This document shows, one piece after another, positions 49,333-63,853 of a stretch of DNA of 64,000 bases; the stretch's first letter is position 1, and each line of letters opens with the position of its first letter. The position numbers were made by a program, and so were the translations under genes. The notes under the pieces were generated by a model. The model was given only the letters and a program-made list of their open reading frames with translations, did no database searches and was not told where the DNA came from. The DNA comes from Echinococcus granulosus (lineage: Eukaryota > Platyhelminthes > Cestoda > Cyclophyllidea > Taeniidae): the NCBI RefSeq assembly GCF_000524195.1, contig NW_020170411.1:339204-403203 (forward strand), written 5' to 3'.

Positions 49333-51614
49333 CTGCGAGACATTAAACCCCAAATAAACTATTTGGTTAAAGGGCGATTTCTTTTCTACTAACAGCAGCC
49401 CTCGGAGGAACGACAATTGCTTGTTTTTGTATGTGGAATACGCCTGCACCGTAAAAATGGAATCCCTACAAAGATGACCCAACCTACATGATCGCACAAA
49501 TGACATTTGCCCCACCCACACAGCCGCACACCGCGCCACCAAGATTCGTAGCCTACGAACGCCACAGTGCTGGTGTGCCCTGACAGGCGCCTTCCGCATG
49601 CACGCGTACAAACGCGCCCACCTAATCGTCCACTAGACCACAATATGGTGTGATATTTGGAGGAGCTTAAAAAGCACCATCAGATTCGCAACACCCCTTT
49701 TCTACATCTTCCCTCAACGTGTGTGGTCCGTTGCGTCGGCACAACGGCGACGGTTGGTCCCATATCCTTCCCAGGCTCTGTGGTTGCAACTCCCCACCCC
49801 ATCGTACAATGGCAAGGCGCAGTAAATCACAAATAGCAGACACGTTGGCAACAGTGACATTTGGAATCTGGTGTATTCGTTTAAAGAGGGCTGACCAGGA
49901 CCTCCCACGAAGATGGCAGACATGGTCAAACTTAATGTTCTTCCATATATTTGAAGTTAATTTAGTCTTTTAGATAACCCTAAAACTTTGACTTCTCGCA
50001 GAAGAGTTTCTTCGCTCTAGGTTTAGTTTAGCATTCATAAGTCTTTCTCAAGGGGCTGAACGACCTGCTGTGCTGTGAGAACAAACTTTTCAAGTGCGAA
50101 CCAATTATAAAATGATGTTCTATCTTTAACGAAACTGTTGTGTCAAGCAAGGAACGCGTAAACGATTTAAAGATACTTTAATGGTTTGACATAAATGTAA
50201 AAATGATGAACCAAATTATTTTCTATCGGCAGGTTTGACGCATCATGGATTCACCTATCCGGAACAAAGATTTTTTCTTTATGCTTACTAACGTCGATCC
50301 ATAATATAGTGGGAGCACTTGCGGATTGACAACTAATTTGTTTTTAGTTGCAAATACGTGGAGTCATCCGTGATGAAGTAAGTTGTTGTTCGTACTCCAG
50401 TGAGGATTTTATTCTACTGGGGGCCATCAAAACATATTGAAATCGCCCTTTGGTCACGAATTGCCTCCTTGACCTTGCACTATAATGAGGTTATAAAAAT
50501 TAAATGGTTATCCCGATCAAATCTGGGCTCGTTTAATTTCTCTTAGCGTTAAATTTTGTGTAAAAGCAGCCATGACAACAAGACTTTCCGTTTCCACGAC
50601 TGAATTGTGAGTAAATCGTTGTCTAAAATTCACCCAAAATTGATTGGTTAAATATTTTCCTAATTGAATTGCGGTAATCCAAATAAACTGAGGATGATTG
50701 AACAGGTGATCCGTAGAAATGGCCATGCGATTGCCGACGTAGAGATGTCACAGACATCTCAGTATGGTTAAAAACAACCCAGAGTTTGGTCAGGGTCGAC
50801 TTACCACCACTACGAAAGCATCTAGGCTTCTAGGGGGTGAAAAACAGCTGAAGACGGCAGCGCGCATTCTGCCAGGAAACAGCATTTCATAAATAGTCGA
50901 CATCCTTGACCGATAATGTGAAGGGTAAGCAACAAGAGACAACGAAAATTTCATTATCATAGTTACCCCTGAATACCCCGACGATGACTTTTTAAAAATG
51001 AGTACTATCTATCAATTACAGTATCTCAAGCAGAGACGACGGCTTAGCTGGTGTGCAGAAATTTCTCAACTCTAAACTGAGGGGAGGGATAAATAGAATT
51101 TACGTGAAGTTTAGATGTGGTTTATCAATCGTCATCTTGCTGAAAGGTATTCCACCTCTAATGTCCAATTACAGCTTTTATAATGAAGATTTAAAAAGAA
51201 TATATAAGTATTCCATTCTAAAATCGCCGTTTTTAGCATGCTAGTAAAAATTTTCTTGTTGGTACAGTAATCTATTGGTCACTGTAATAAGTACGGTGTT
51301 ACAATCATAAAAATGGTTACTGCAGATTTCAGCTCACCTTTATCAATAATGATTTCAAAAACCAGCCATCAACACGTTCGAACGATCCAAGCAAATGTAT
51401 ACTTTTGGTATCACAGCAGCCATTTTACAATTGTTCACTTCGATAGGATGGATCTATTTTCTTCATTGGCTGGACCCACGACTTCGCAGCAGTAGTGACC
51501 CGGCTCTAGCCTCTGCTGACATTCTTCTACCTTCCACCCCTCCCTGTCCGACCTGCTTCTAGGGCCCGATCACAACAACATCAACGTTGACCTTAATTGA
51601 GCAAGTTTGTACAG
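49333..51614. other. No supported gene
   Basis: No exon with good splice sites or family similarity was found. The minus-strand frame at 49389-49643 shadows the block noted in the previous entry. Confidence 0.4.
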
Positions 51615-51699
51615 CCGCAGTTGAATGAACTTACAGAAGAAAAAAGAGCTGAAGTGCCTCGCAGACTAGCCGATCTGATACGTACACTAACAATGCAGG
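51615..51699 (+). CDS. Unrecognised internal exon candidate
   Basis: Between GTACAG and a GTAGTC donor lie 28 codons plus one base reading PQLNELTEEKRAEVPRRLAD and a short helix-like end (IRTLTMQ). The frame stays open to a stop at 51762 if unspliced. The charged, amphipathic composition is typical of real coding sequence. No neighbour exon was found. Confidence 0.32.
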
Positions 51700-54600
51700 G
51701 TAGTCTTGCCTTTGGATCAGCTTTCCGTCACCTTGGATTTCATTTAATCAGAGGCCTCTAGCATTCATCATGGCGTTTTCGATGATTTGGAGGAATGGTT
51801 GATTGTAAATAAAAGTGTTCTTGGTATTTGCAAAAACAGAGAAGGAATAGAATTAGGAGCTATATTCACTAACATATTATGAGATCTTAGTCTCTGGTAC
51901 ACAGCATTCTCGTAAAATAAAGTTTTTTTATTAATTTCATTAGATATGATCAATTTAGATATAGTCGTATGATGATGTTTGCTATTGAAGGCTTTGTGCC
52001 TCCAACGGAGTAAAATCATAGGTGTGAATTTTCGTTCTATGAAAGTCGGAATGGACCGCATACACAACGAACAATCAGCTAATTTTTCTATAAGCACACG
52101 CCCTGACGTGCTTCAACTATTCCATGACAACATGATCTGTGGCAAAAGTAATAAACGTAAGTTGTGCCTTACAAGCTAAATGTTCTCGAGAATTCGAGAA
52201 TGTTGAGTTAACATTTCAACATATACTGTTGTGAGAAATGGGTTTTCTTGTAGGATCCATTTAGTACGGGAATTGAATCTGCTCGCAAGACTTTTCTTGA
52301 AATAAAAAAGATGAAGTTCTGCTGAAGGCTGATCCGGCATTACTTCACGGTGCTTTTAAAATACTATCTTTCTTGTGACCACACCAATGACCTCAACCCA
52401 ACTCACTCAATTTAATACATCGAGTTCAAACATTCACCGGCCTTTCCCTATTACAGTTTGTTTTTCAATTAGACAATTTATTTTACAGTATGTTGGTAGT
52501 AAGTAAAGTTCTTTATCAATTTACTGACATCAGCTTTGTGCACCGTTCAAGCAAAGTCGACGGACTACCTGCTTTTGCAGTTGTAGAGCCTAAAACATTT
52601 GTCACAATATGCTCTTTAAATGAATGTGAATTCTAATATTATTTCTTTAGATTTTATGCGAAAATCTAATTCATTTTTCGTTTAGACTAAGAAACGCCAC
52701 TTCTGACTCACATAATTAGATTTTTAGGAAATACTTTGCTTCATAGAGGAATGCCAACTGATTATTCTGAGGTCTTGAGGAAGATTTGGGCTGATTGATA
52801 TTTTGATAGCTATTGAGCGCGCCTTAAGTGTGATCACAGATATAATGTAAAATGAGGTAAGATGACAATTTTCCTCTACGGTGGTACCACACTTTGATAA
52901 AGTCAAAAAAATTTTTTAACTCATTACTGTAAAAATTTTTGCTAGACCATCGTGACATTGAGCGTCTGCTACGTTAATAGTCAATAGCCCAAATAATGAG
53001 CTTTTATTATATAGTCTTTAGAGGAAGCTGTCAACAAAATTTGTGAGCATAATAATTCTCGTCCCTCTTTGACTCCTCGAGTGGGAAAACCGCTGAACTT
53101 TCGGACTCAACGACCCGGGGACACAGTGAGCGCCTGCAGCATGCATATGCAAGAAACGTTCACATACAGGAATTTTATCTGAGGGCATGTGACACTAAAC
53201 GTAGTGTTATTTTAACGCCTTAAACAGATGCTGCGCGATAGCCACTCCTGCAATCTTTTATCCTCACCGAGCAGACATAATTAGCCACCCGACCAGGTGC
53301 TAGTGCTTCCTGCAGAATATCAAAATGCTACCTGTCATGTTTCCCCATTCCGATGACAGCCCATTCCCTAGAGCCACCTCGTCAGGGATAAGCGCAAAAA
53401 TAAGCATACTAACGAGGAATGCAAATTCCAGTTTGATACTCAATCGTCCATCCATTCATTTTTACCCCATTTTGAAGGGAGGCCTTAACAAATGTGTCTC
53501 GGAAGGGCACATCATTTCGGAGTTGCCTAAGTCAGCTGATTTAGAGAAATATGAATAGACTAAAAAATACGAGCCGGTTTACAGCACGCTCCACCATAAA
53601 TGAAAAGTTTCGGAATGTCCAGTTTTTCGCCCCAGTGCCAATAATCCGTAGACCAATTTCGATTACTAAGGTCTCCTCTTTTTGAGAATTGATTTAAAAA
53701 ATTGAAAGTTTTGCTCTTTAAATAGTGTAAAATTAACTTCTTAGAAACTACTTTTCCTTTTGTCAACTTGCTACTGCGAGTTTTAAATTTTGGGGTTTGT
53801 GGTTGAGTGTGTAACCAAAGCATGTTTTAACAAACGCAAAAAAAGTAAAAGCAAAAGTGAAATGAAGGCTTTCAAGAAGAGTAGATTGGCTGACAAGTTC
53901 ATTTTCTGGCTGTTACTGCTGCTACTCTTACAGTCATTTAAACATCACCTTTTGAACTGACAATCTAAATGCTACTTCCAGACCACAAAGCCTTAACATT
54001 AACGGGAATTCAGCCTTTGTATTTTCCTTTTCTAGAAAAACGAACGCCAAGTTCTGTACTGTAATGAAGAAATAATAATCCAAAATGGTAGACTTTTGTT
54101 AGAAAATTGCAAATGTGACATCTGTGCTTTTAGAAAATGGGAAAGAAGTAGGTATCTCAAGATTGTACCCGTCTGGAAAATTATCACAAAGAATTCCCGT
54201 GGTTATACAAGTCCTTGATGTATTTGAGTGGTTGGTTTAAACAATTTTTTGATGAGAGCTATCTTAAACCAAATCACTGCCTATATAGAAATTATTTCTC
54301 CTTTAGTCACCTCTTCCTAAAGCATCTCATGCATCTTGATCCCGATGATAGCTACAAAAGCCGTGAATCAACAACAAAGAGAGTTATCTTTGCTATTTTT
54401 GCTAAACACATGAAACATTAAGCATGCACTTCCAAGCACCGAAACCCCTTTGGAAAGCAGAAAATATCAATACACAGGAGATTTTAAAAACGCAATCAGG
54501 CAGAAAGGGGTCTGCACGAACCATATTTCCAGGCATTCGCAGAAACATTAAACAAGTCTTCTTTGCCTATTAACTAAACGAGAATATGTGAATTTTGCCC

Positions 54601-57600
54601 AATAACTTGCCTCCTGCTAAAGGGGTCAGCTTCTGGGTGACATCGGCAGGTAAAACCACGAATTCACAGATAAAGTGCGAGAAGGAAAGTAAATCACAAA
54701 GAAGAGCTCTTTGTGTTGTCTGAAAAGGCCCCTCAGCTTGTATGACCTTTATCTTAACTAGTGAGGCAATCCAAAGGCCACCGAGGTTTTACTTAATCAT
54801 TCCCCCAAAACTTGTTTATTTTAAGTATTTAAATTAATTATGGGACGTGTAACTGAAAGATGCATTTGGATTGTATGCACAGTTTCGTGGACTACATTTT
54901 CCAATACTTTAAATTCCAAAATGGTGAATTCTATAATACCAGTTGTTCGGTTCATATGTGTGCTACCTTTAAACTTGTAATTCTAAGTCCTAAGAAATAA
55001 CTACAGTGTCAAAGAAAATCGCGTGCCGAGCATCCGATCCTAACATGGTACAGGGTATGTTCCAATCTTTCTCACCATCCGGAATTTTCAGCAGGAGTAA
55101 TTTTTATTTTCCTCACACAAACATAACCATGTAAGATGCTTATTATTTTGTCCATTAGACGGCTCATTTCCTGCGCCCATCACCTCTGCTATCGCATCTC
55201 AAATCACGGAACTCAGCACTTGGACAATCATGTGTCACTCGCATGAATGAATGCATGATTCACTGGCTACGGCCGCCTCATACAATGACTCCCCCAGGGT
55301 TAAGGGGATATTTTGAAAACTGAGCCATCGAATATCGTAAGATAGTAACCAGGGCAATATATTTCCAACGCAAAGCTATTTCTACAGAAGAAACGGAGTG
55401 ATATCTATTTCAGTCACGCACACGATTTCAGTGCCCTCTCGAACCCGCCTCAAAAACTGTGAAACGAGGATTTTAGTTGTCCCGCATGCTTACTTTTATG
55501 CTACTTCATGATTTGAATGCTTTATAATGCTTTTTAGCGATAAATTTGTTGGCACATCGGTACTCTTTAAATATTACTGGCATATTTACATTCAGTTAAA
55601 ACGAAAGCAGATTTACTAGGCAGTTTTCGAATTAGAGGCAGGAAGTAGGGATCTATTTTCAAACGTCTCCTAGTCATGGCACTACTGTTTAAAGTTGCAA
55701 AAGAGGTTTTTCTTGAGAAAAAACAGTAAAGCACTTAATTTCCTTATTAAAAAAAATGCTCAACTCCACGATGAATTAAAACACGAAAACGTATTTGAAA
55801 ATGCAAAATAAAAATGTGTCGATGGTAAAATTGCCAAAAAGGCGTAAATCCACGTTTCTTCAAGGCTTTTTTCGTTTCCTTCCTAATCGCCCTACCATTA
55901 TCCCTTTTCCTTTCCTAGCAATAGCAAAAGGAAGCTAGACCGTGCTGTAGGGAAAGGGGAGTAGTAGTGTACAGCAACATTTCTCTAAGAGAATTAAGTC
56001 TCCTTGAGGGATCAATTAATCAAACTACTTTATGGAGCGCTGGGGACAGAACAAGCGAGACCCCCCGCAAACCAAGCTGTGAGGGATACACCTATTAAAA
56101 AACTACATTTTTTAAAAATTGATCTTGTATTCGTATTTAGGCATGCGCAAACAAAGCTACGGAGTCTCAGCATTATTCTGGAGTGCTTGTTTCCATTTCC
56201 ATATACGAGTTTAATGGGAAAACTACTGAAAGAGATAAATAAATTTTAACAGTTAAACAGTGAATCATTGAAAGTACTGGTACTGCTTCTATTTGGTTAG
56301 CCTTTTTTAGGCTTCAATAGTTGAAGCACTAAACTTAGTCTTAGGGGGGAGGACCTTTGGCTAATAACAACAATGAGAAAGGGAAAAATCTTTCCTGATT
56401 GTCTAGATGAATCACAGATTTGCGTTCCTTCCATTATTGTCTCTCACAGTAGGTTGACACCGTGACTAATTGGAAGTAGGATTATGGGTTTCTGGTGTAG
56501 GAAAGAGTTTTTAGTCAAGTGCGCATGACTTCAAGTCAATGCCAATGCAAACCTCGCACATATGGAGAGCAATTAGCAGGTAGTTAATCTCCACGCAAAA
56601 TAGAAACGTCACAGAATAGTGGCTTTTAAAGTAAAAACTGATTACAATGTTTTAGGCAATAAGTTGTCCTATGATGATGATGATGGAAGTAGTGTGTATA
56701 CAAGACTGTTTTCGATATTTTACATCACACAAACAACCTTTAGATGTCAGTTTTTGGGCAGTACTCGGGATTCAACATGTATATTGCAGACATCATGACA
56801 ATTAACATTTTTGTGAGGAATTGCGTAATTCATGAAATTGCTTGAAACTTGTCGGTGCAACTTTTACTGGGCTTCTGAAGTGTTACAGATACGTGGGCGC
56901 CAATGTATCAATGTTTCGATGTTAAAACATGACAAATTCACCTTTAGGCAAAAGGAAAACTTGATCAAAAGTGGACTAAGGGGCCTAGGAATAGCCCGCC
57001 ATAGTAGGGGAAGCTTAAAAATAACCTATTTATAATATTGTGAATAGAACGAGTGGTTGAGTGAAATACGGTTTACTAAGAGGGTGTGCTTTTGTTAAAT
57101 AGGCACGCTAACCCTCGTAAATGGAAGATTAATAAAATGACGTTCTCACACATTGGGTTCTGGGTCCGTAAGCACATGTGGATTATTATTCTGGATTAAG
57201 AAGTGTGGTTACAATTACTACCTTTATGTTACTAATGTTGTTTATTCCTAGAGGAGGGGAGTCATCTCCTCCCTACATCCTCCCTATTCATCTCCACAAC
57301 GAAATTTTAATAAAGGCATTTTCTCATACCGAGAGAGAAGCCCACATTTCTTGAATAAGGTCTGGGGGGGCAGGAGATTATTCACTGCCTTTTATCCACC
57401 TCCGGTGGGCAACGTGTGTGGTCTTTCGGTGCGTGAATTATGATAAATCGCGTACACAAAAAACGGAAGAGAAGGCATGAGAGAGAGCGAAAGGCTTGGG
57501 TTAGCGATGGGCAAAAACGAAATGCCTGAATTTGATTCCACGTTACGCTTCCTCTGCAGAAAAACTGCTGTGGACTTATATTTCAGCTACAAGACGCGCA

Positions 57601-60600
57601 AAGCCACACATATACGTACACAAGGAGCATCTATCTAGATCATGTTGTTAGCCTGGTGCTGGTGGCATACGCGATCGTCCCGCCTGTCAACCCGCTTGCT
57701 TCCCTGCCCGCCGGCCCAACTTTCTACTACCTACTTGCCTACCGCAGACTATCGCGTCAAAGGAAAGCGTGATCACGGTGGAGGAGGCAAAAAGCCTACA
57801 ACCGCGTGTTATCCGCTAGCAGTGGTAGCATTCTGTTTGAATTGTACACAGGTAAGCTGAAAAACGGAAGTGGCACGCTAATTGGCACACTGTTGGTAAA
57901 ATAACTTCAGCAGCAAATTGAGGTGAAAGTGTACACTTTTGCTTTTTGGGGAGTTGCTTTGAAAAGAGGCATTGGTTAATTCATTGAGTGAGTATTTTTC
58001 TTCCTCTATTTACTATTTCTGTCCAATATGTTCACGATATTTTTTGGCTTGTTAAATGGGGACACTCCAGTGCCAAAATGCTCCCTTGCAAATTTTTTTC
58101 TGCTTGTAGCATTGTTTCTTTTACTTCAAAAAGTGAACTTATCCTCTGCATAATCTGCTAAATTGCGTGCTGGAGAGTTGAAGTGAATAACTTCACAGTA
58201 CCATCTCGTGTAAATGGAAATTTATTTTCCCTGCGTCACATTTTCGAGGCTGTAAGCAGCCCCCTCATGGGTTTGGTGCTTCTTTTTCCTGAATTTTTAA
58301 CTTATTATTCATTTTTTCTCAGGTGTTTTTGTTCGACATCTTAATGTTGAGAATGCGTGCAATCACTGATTCTAAAAGAGTATCTGGTTTGTCCGCAAAT
58401 TTCAAAGAAGGTAAAAAATATCGTCTCGACTCCTGTTGAATTATAACGGGAATTCCGCATGTACAGCAGAAAAATGCAATGTCTTACGGCTTGAATTTAG
58501 CTTAAGAAGACAGGTTATATTAAATGTTATCACTTAAACCCTTTGCAAATTTTTAAACACGTTTTAGCTAAATAAAAAGCTTTGTTTAGTAAAAAGCAAC
58601 AGATCATTAAAATATTACTCTTTGTAGACTTATTTTCTGCAGCAGAGTGAACGGATGTTGTTACGCTTCTCACCAGCCAGAACGGCTGTGTTGCGTGTGG
58701 TCAAACAGAATGGACCACTTCAGATAGAGGCCAAAAATTATGTAAATGTCGGCTTTTTATGGGTATCCTAGTTATCGCAGTAATTAAAGTTGATGGAAAG
58801 GAAAATCTGCTTCAAGGGTCGAAGGGCTTTTAAAACTCAAGCTAGCAGTAATTATGCGCCTTTTAGGTCACAGAGCTCAAGTTTTGGACACTTCGTACCT
58901 CGTGAAAGTGGCAGAGGAAACAAATTATTTCCTTAGAATAGACATATTGATTGCATTAAAACAGTTTTTAAGGTTATGCCCCCATAGATTGAGTCTCAAG
59001 GGTACGTACAAGGGGTTTTAACTAAAAAGTAATAAGAAATGCATTATATGTGTATATTCCGATGTTTCACAGAATCCAACGCAGGAGGCGCACCGGTTCT
59101 AGGTTTACTTTTAAAATTAACCCACCATGAGCACAAAATGTAAGTTATGGCGGCAGCATAAATATTCAAGCAAATGTTATGTGAGTGTTTCAAGATGCTT
59201 TAAAGGCAAGCAAAAACTTCCTGGTTCCCTTAAAAGTCGTCATGGTAAAACCTCAACAGAACTAATTTCTCAAGCACCTTCAAGGTGCTTAAAAGGGAAA
59301 TGCAACGAATTTTTACCAAGTTTGGCATCGTTGACCACGATTTGGATGGTACTTTTTATGCATAACGTACTAGAAGCGTATCTTTAATAGAGCAATGCGT
59401 GAACCCTGAAAATTATATGTAGGAAGGCTTGTTGTTTTTAGTAGAAGGAGTTGAGGGGGAGTACCATTGAAGGTGAAAATAGCGCATCTTGGGCGTTTCG
59501 TCAGGATTTGAAGCAACTAACTTCTGACAATGGAACCTTAACTTCTACCAATGTGACAATTAACATCGACTACCCTCGCATGCTCAAGGCTGTTATAAGT
59601 AGAGGTGGGTAAAGTACTCTTCCTGTGCACACTGACGCCTCCGCAATTTAGCAATCACGAATTCTTATGACTAAAAGTAAAATGCTTTGTCATTTATTAC
59701 GCCTCCATTAGAGGATTAAAACCAAATGGCAATGTCCTTTTCGCTGCATTGAATGCTCTTTCTGATGTAGTGGAGGCACGTATTTAATCTGATTCCTAAT
59801 TCCCTTATATTGCGCCTCAACACAGGTTTTGTCGAAAAAAAGCCAATCACATTCGTGAACGAATTCGCAGTAATTAGGTATGTCATCTGATATAATTTTC
59901 GATCAGTACCTCTAAACACAAGTTATGGGAGTAAGCAGACCCTGAAACACAGCAATGATTGAACAGTCTGTCTATTATTATTTATGACTTATTCCACTTT
60001 GTTAAAATTTGTTTATAAATAATTTAGCAATTTTTCATATTCACCTTGTGTTAACCGTCCTTTTCGCCGATAGATGTGTTTGAAAGACACATACATTTAT
60101 AGGATTTTGGGGTGTTTTAAACTTCACCGTATACTCCATTGATTTGGGCTAAGTGCCATCGAAATGGCCGGTTCCGTTTGGTGTGTCCGGGGCTGTTTAT
60201 GCTTAGAGCATGATCAGCAGAGGCAGGTGCACAAAGTTATGACAGATCGTGTCTTTGCAGAAGAGAACATAAAAATAATTCATTTTCCAACAAATTTAAA
60301 AGGGCATTCTATATTAGGATGTATTTACGATGTGAGTGATTCAAGTTTATTGGGATTAATGGTGCACTATTTCACTGTAAAATCGAAAAAATGGCAGTAA
60401 ATATCGTGACAATTGGATTTGGCCGTTGCAAGGAACATTACGTAGCACTACTTTAAGGCTACTAATCAAAGTGGACGAAAAATCTAATAAGGCAGCTTAG
60501 TACCTCTGATCTTAGAGCAGACAAGGCAATAATAAGATTACTTCTGCGCAAAATCATTCACTTACGAAAACTGGATTAGCTCTGCCCAACCAACTTGTTT

Positions 60601-63600
60601 TTACCTCAACGAATGACTTTTTAGTCCAGTTGCGTTCAATTTGAAGTAAAGTTCTAGTGCTACCTGAGCAACTCGCAAAGGGGAAATTACAAGGGAAATT
60701 AATGGGTAAGGTACAAGTAGTAGTTAACTTCAAAGCTATCTGCTTTTTATAAAACACAATTGTCCAAATGCCTAAGCACCCTCCGGTTCTTTTGGCTGTG
60801 CAGTAAAACACACACAAATTGATGATTCTTCCTCTCGAAAGTGCAATAGCACTTTTCCCAGATATAATTTTTTTTACTGAGTCTTCCTGAAAATCAAAAA
60901 ATTGTAAAATATGTTCCCCGCTTTCGTGATTACGTTGAAAAAGCTATATCCGGAGAGTAGGTCTAGATGCAACCTAATGGCCCCAATCCCTCTAACTTTG
61001 AGAGATTAATGGTGAGCTCAGCCACTTATATAAAAAGAAAATGCATTAAGCTTTGAAAACAGTGTATTTTTAATAAATCTCTTGATAGTGCTGACAGGAT
61101 CATGATTCGTAGCCTCGCGGCTATTCTCCACTTCATGTCCCTAGGGTTTGTGCCTATCAGTTCACACTGCTTTCAGTTGCTTTTTTAACCCAGATACAGT
61201 CTATTGTCCTTAAAATTAACAAAGAAATAATTGTAATAGTTAAAAAGTATTTTTAACTCATGATGAACGTTTTGAAAACAGGAACTCGAGCGTGAGTGCG
61301 CACTAGTACGAGGTGGGTGACATGTGGCCGCTCGTACTGGAAGCGGCAAAGTGATTTGGCCACCCACACCGTCGCTAAAGCAACAGCAGAGGTGAAGGGA
61401 GATAAGGTGAAGCTAGACGAGAGACCAGCGTGCGATCCGCACTCCCTCTCTCTTCGCATTCGTGCTGTGTTCGCTCACCCCGCTGCAGCTCACCCACACT
61501 GCCTGTGTATGCCCCCAGACGGGAACGGTCTCGTGTCAGATCGAGTGTTAATCCGGCCACTAGGTAAGGACCCCTTTGCCAAATCTAATCGGGAAATTCT
61601 TAACAAAAGGGAAAAAATTAAGTAACCAAGTCTGAAGGACTATGTCAATTGAACTCCTCCCAGAAATGGAGTTCAAATGTTCTCTCAAAAGAGGATTGGT
61701 TTTGGCAAATGTGAGGGATAAGTATTGTCTCGCACTTGTCGATCTGGAAGATTGAATAGTCAACAGTAATTCTTCACGATGAATGTCTGTGATTGCAACA
61801 GGCGTGGCAAACGATTGGCCAATGGGTTCGACAAACTTTAATCAAAATTCATATCCAGAGCTAAATAGATGAAATATGCATATCGTTGCAAAGAGTTAGT
61901 TCAGTTTACGCTACCTTCGTGGCTTATCGCACGATTCTGGCTTGACAGGAAAGGTAGAGATTCTTTGACCATCAAACTTGCTTTATTGCTTTGAGAATCA
62001 CCAAATTTTGGGGTCCGTCTATCACAATTGCACCAGTGCGTGGCAAATCGGGAGAAAGAAGGGAGATTAAGGCCTAGGCAGGTAGGCAGGAAAGGCCCCC
62101 AAAAGGTCACTCAGCACAGGACAGATAATGGAAATAAATTTTGTGATAAATTTGAAGAGTAAAAACGGAAAATGCCTGTAAGGTGGGTAAGTGGAGAAAA
62201 GAGCTCTGCAGTTCGGTCTTTACTCAACCATGCTAAATGACATGTTTTTGAAAGGGAACCTTGTAGCTTTATTCAATGAATTTGTAATTGGACTAAAATA
62301 TCTTCGCCTTTCTTTTATTTTTGCAAAATCCTTATTTTTAGTCTTGACTCGAACAGATTAGTAATCAAGCTTCGATTAAGAGTGTGCTTAAGTCGATTCT
62401 TTTATAATTTGTTGCAAATGTTCTACCTCGTTACCACTACTTTCATTTCAAACTTATCAAAAAATTAAGTTACTCTTTAAAATCAATTCAAGCAGTTATT
62501 TGCTTAGCTGTTTTCTTTTTTGAAAGTAGCACAACGTCTACAAAAGCTTCCTAACAGATGGCTTTCGATCACCGGTAGAGATGCCGTAAAAGGCGTGGAC
62601 AATTTTCCTGGATAAACAGACTCCTAAATGGCACCACCTTAATCCGTAATGTCTAAACCATACCGACTAAAGCAAGGGCCCTAGAAAATCAGTGATTGCC
62701 TTTTTATTCGAAATTAAATGGGAACTGTTGTTTACGGTTTCGTTTTGCCCTCTCGGCCAAATATACCAGGGCTCTGGAACTTCACATTTTACTCATAAAA
62801 AGTAGCAGCTGATGCGTTTTATCAGTTGCCCTTGGACATGCATTTCTGTAAACTGGGTTCCAATCCTCGTACCATCCCAAAGTTTGCATTGAATAAGCAG
62901 GCACCAGGAGGTTAGCGATTCCTTTAATGAAGCACCCAAATTTAGCTAGTTTGTGGGACGACTTGGTCCTACCTAGTGATTCTCATTTTGATTGTGCATA
63001 CTTTGACATGATAATTTATTGCTGTCAAGTTACATTTGAGGACAATTTGTGAGCAATTGACTGAAGAGTCTCAAATTAGCACCATCATTCAAATTACCAG
63101 CAAAGTATTCAAGTGGATGGCCTTGAAAACAATTAGCATGTTCAGATCAATTAATTTTTGGATATTTATATTAATATTTCAATACTGCTGGCAATTTTCT
63201 CTACTGAAGACGAAAGAAGATATAAGATCAGGGTAGAATATGCATTATCGAAGTATGGAAGATCTAGAAGAACCATAGGACATGCTAGCAAAACCAAAAT
63301 GAGGAGTTAAACGACTAATCAAAGTGTTACATAACCGCTCTTTCCTTTGATCGTCGTCCTCGAGTCGGTGCTGTAAGAAAACACCCACGAGCCAACCTTG
63401 CCAGTCACCGAATTCGCGTGCAATTGGCAAATTTACTGGACCTGGGGTTTTGCCCCCTTAGAAACTGTATTGGGGGAAAGGGGGAATGTGCTGACCATCT
63501 CATACGCCCACCGGCTATTCGTAAGAACAGTAGTGTGCCTTCAGTTGTCAATAGCATTCCTGCAAAAATGGGATTGAATTTTTTGTCGAAAGTAGACGCC

Positions 63601-63733
63601 ATCTTCAACTTTTATGTTAGGTATCGTTGCAGAATATGTCTTTCTTCCTTCATGTTAATGTTCTGCATTCATTAGTATAAGGCATTTGTCCTTCAGGATC
63701 GAGTTTACTTTCCGTTGGCACCAATGTGGCGAC
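51700..63733. other. Long gene-poor stretch
   Basis: No family was recognised. Small ATG frames at 53325-53558, 59127-59387 and 60164-60400 (plus strand) lack splice or similarity support. A short ATG-trinucleotide run lies at 56671-56686. Two GC-richer islands, about 57620-57860 (ending at a GTAAGC donor) and about 61270-61560, could be promoter or 5' UTR sequence of genes not otherwise visible. Confidence 0.4.
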
Positions 63734-63853
63734 CCGAGGTTTCCCTGAAGACGAAAGATGTCATAATACCGGGGCGGGAATTGTATTGTCGATATACAGA
63801 ATGACTGGAGGGTTGCTGGCATGCCGCCCGGCTGAAGTACAAGGGCGGAGCCT
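63734..63853 (+). repeat. Dispersed repeat, copy D (diverged)
   Basis: Shares TTTCCCTGAAGACGAAAGA, ATAATACCGGGGCGGGAA, GGTTGCTGGCATGCCGCCC and AAGTACAAGGGCGGAGCC-like blocks with copies A and B in the same order, with larger gaps. It is followed by ACTCTCGTAAAGC, which resembles flanks of copy C. Confidence 0.6.

Noticed and set aside
61296..61625. 109-codon frame in a GC-rich island
   Set aside because: It starts at GTG, frames are open on both strands because of base composition, and no family was recognised.
62800..62880. GGGTTCCAATCC-like block as a tRNA T-arm
   Set aside because: No acceptor stem, D-arm or anticodon arm could be placed around it.
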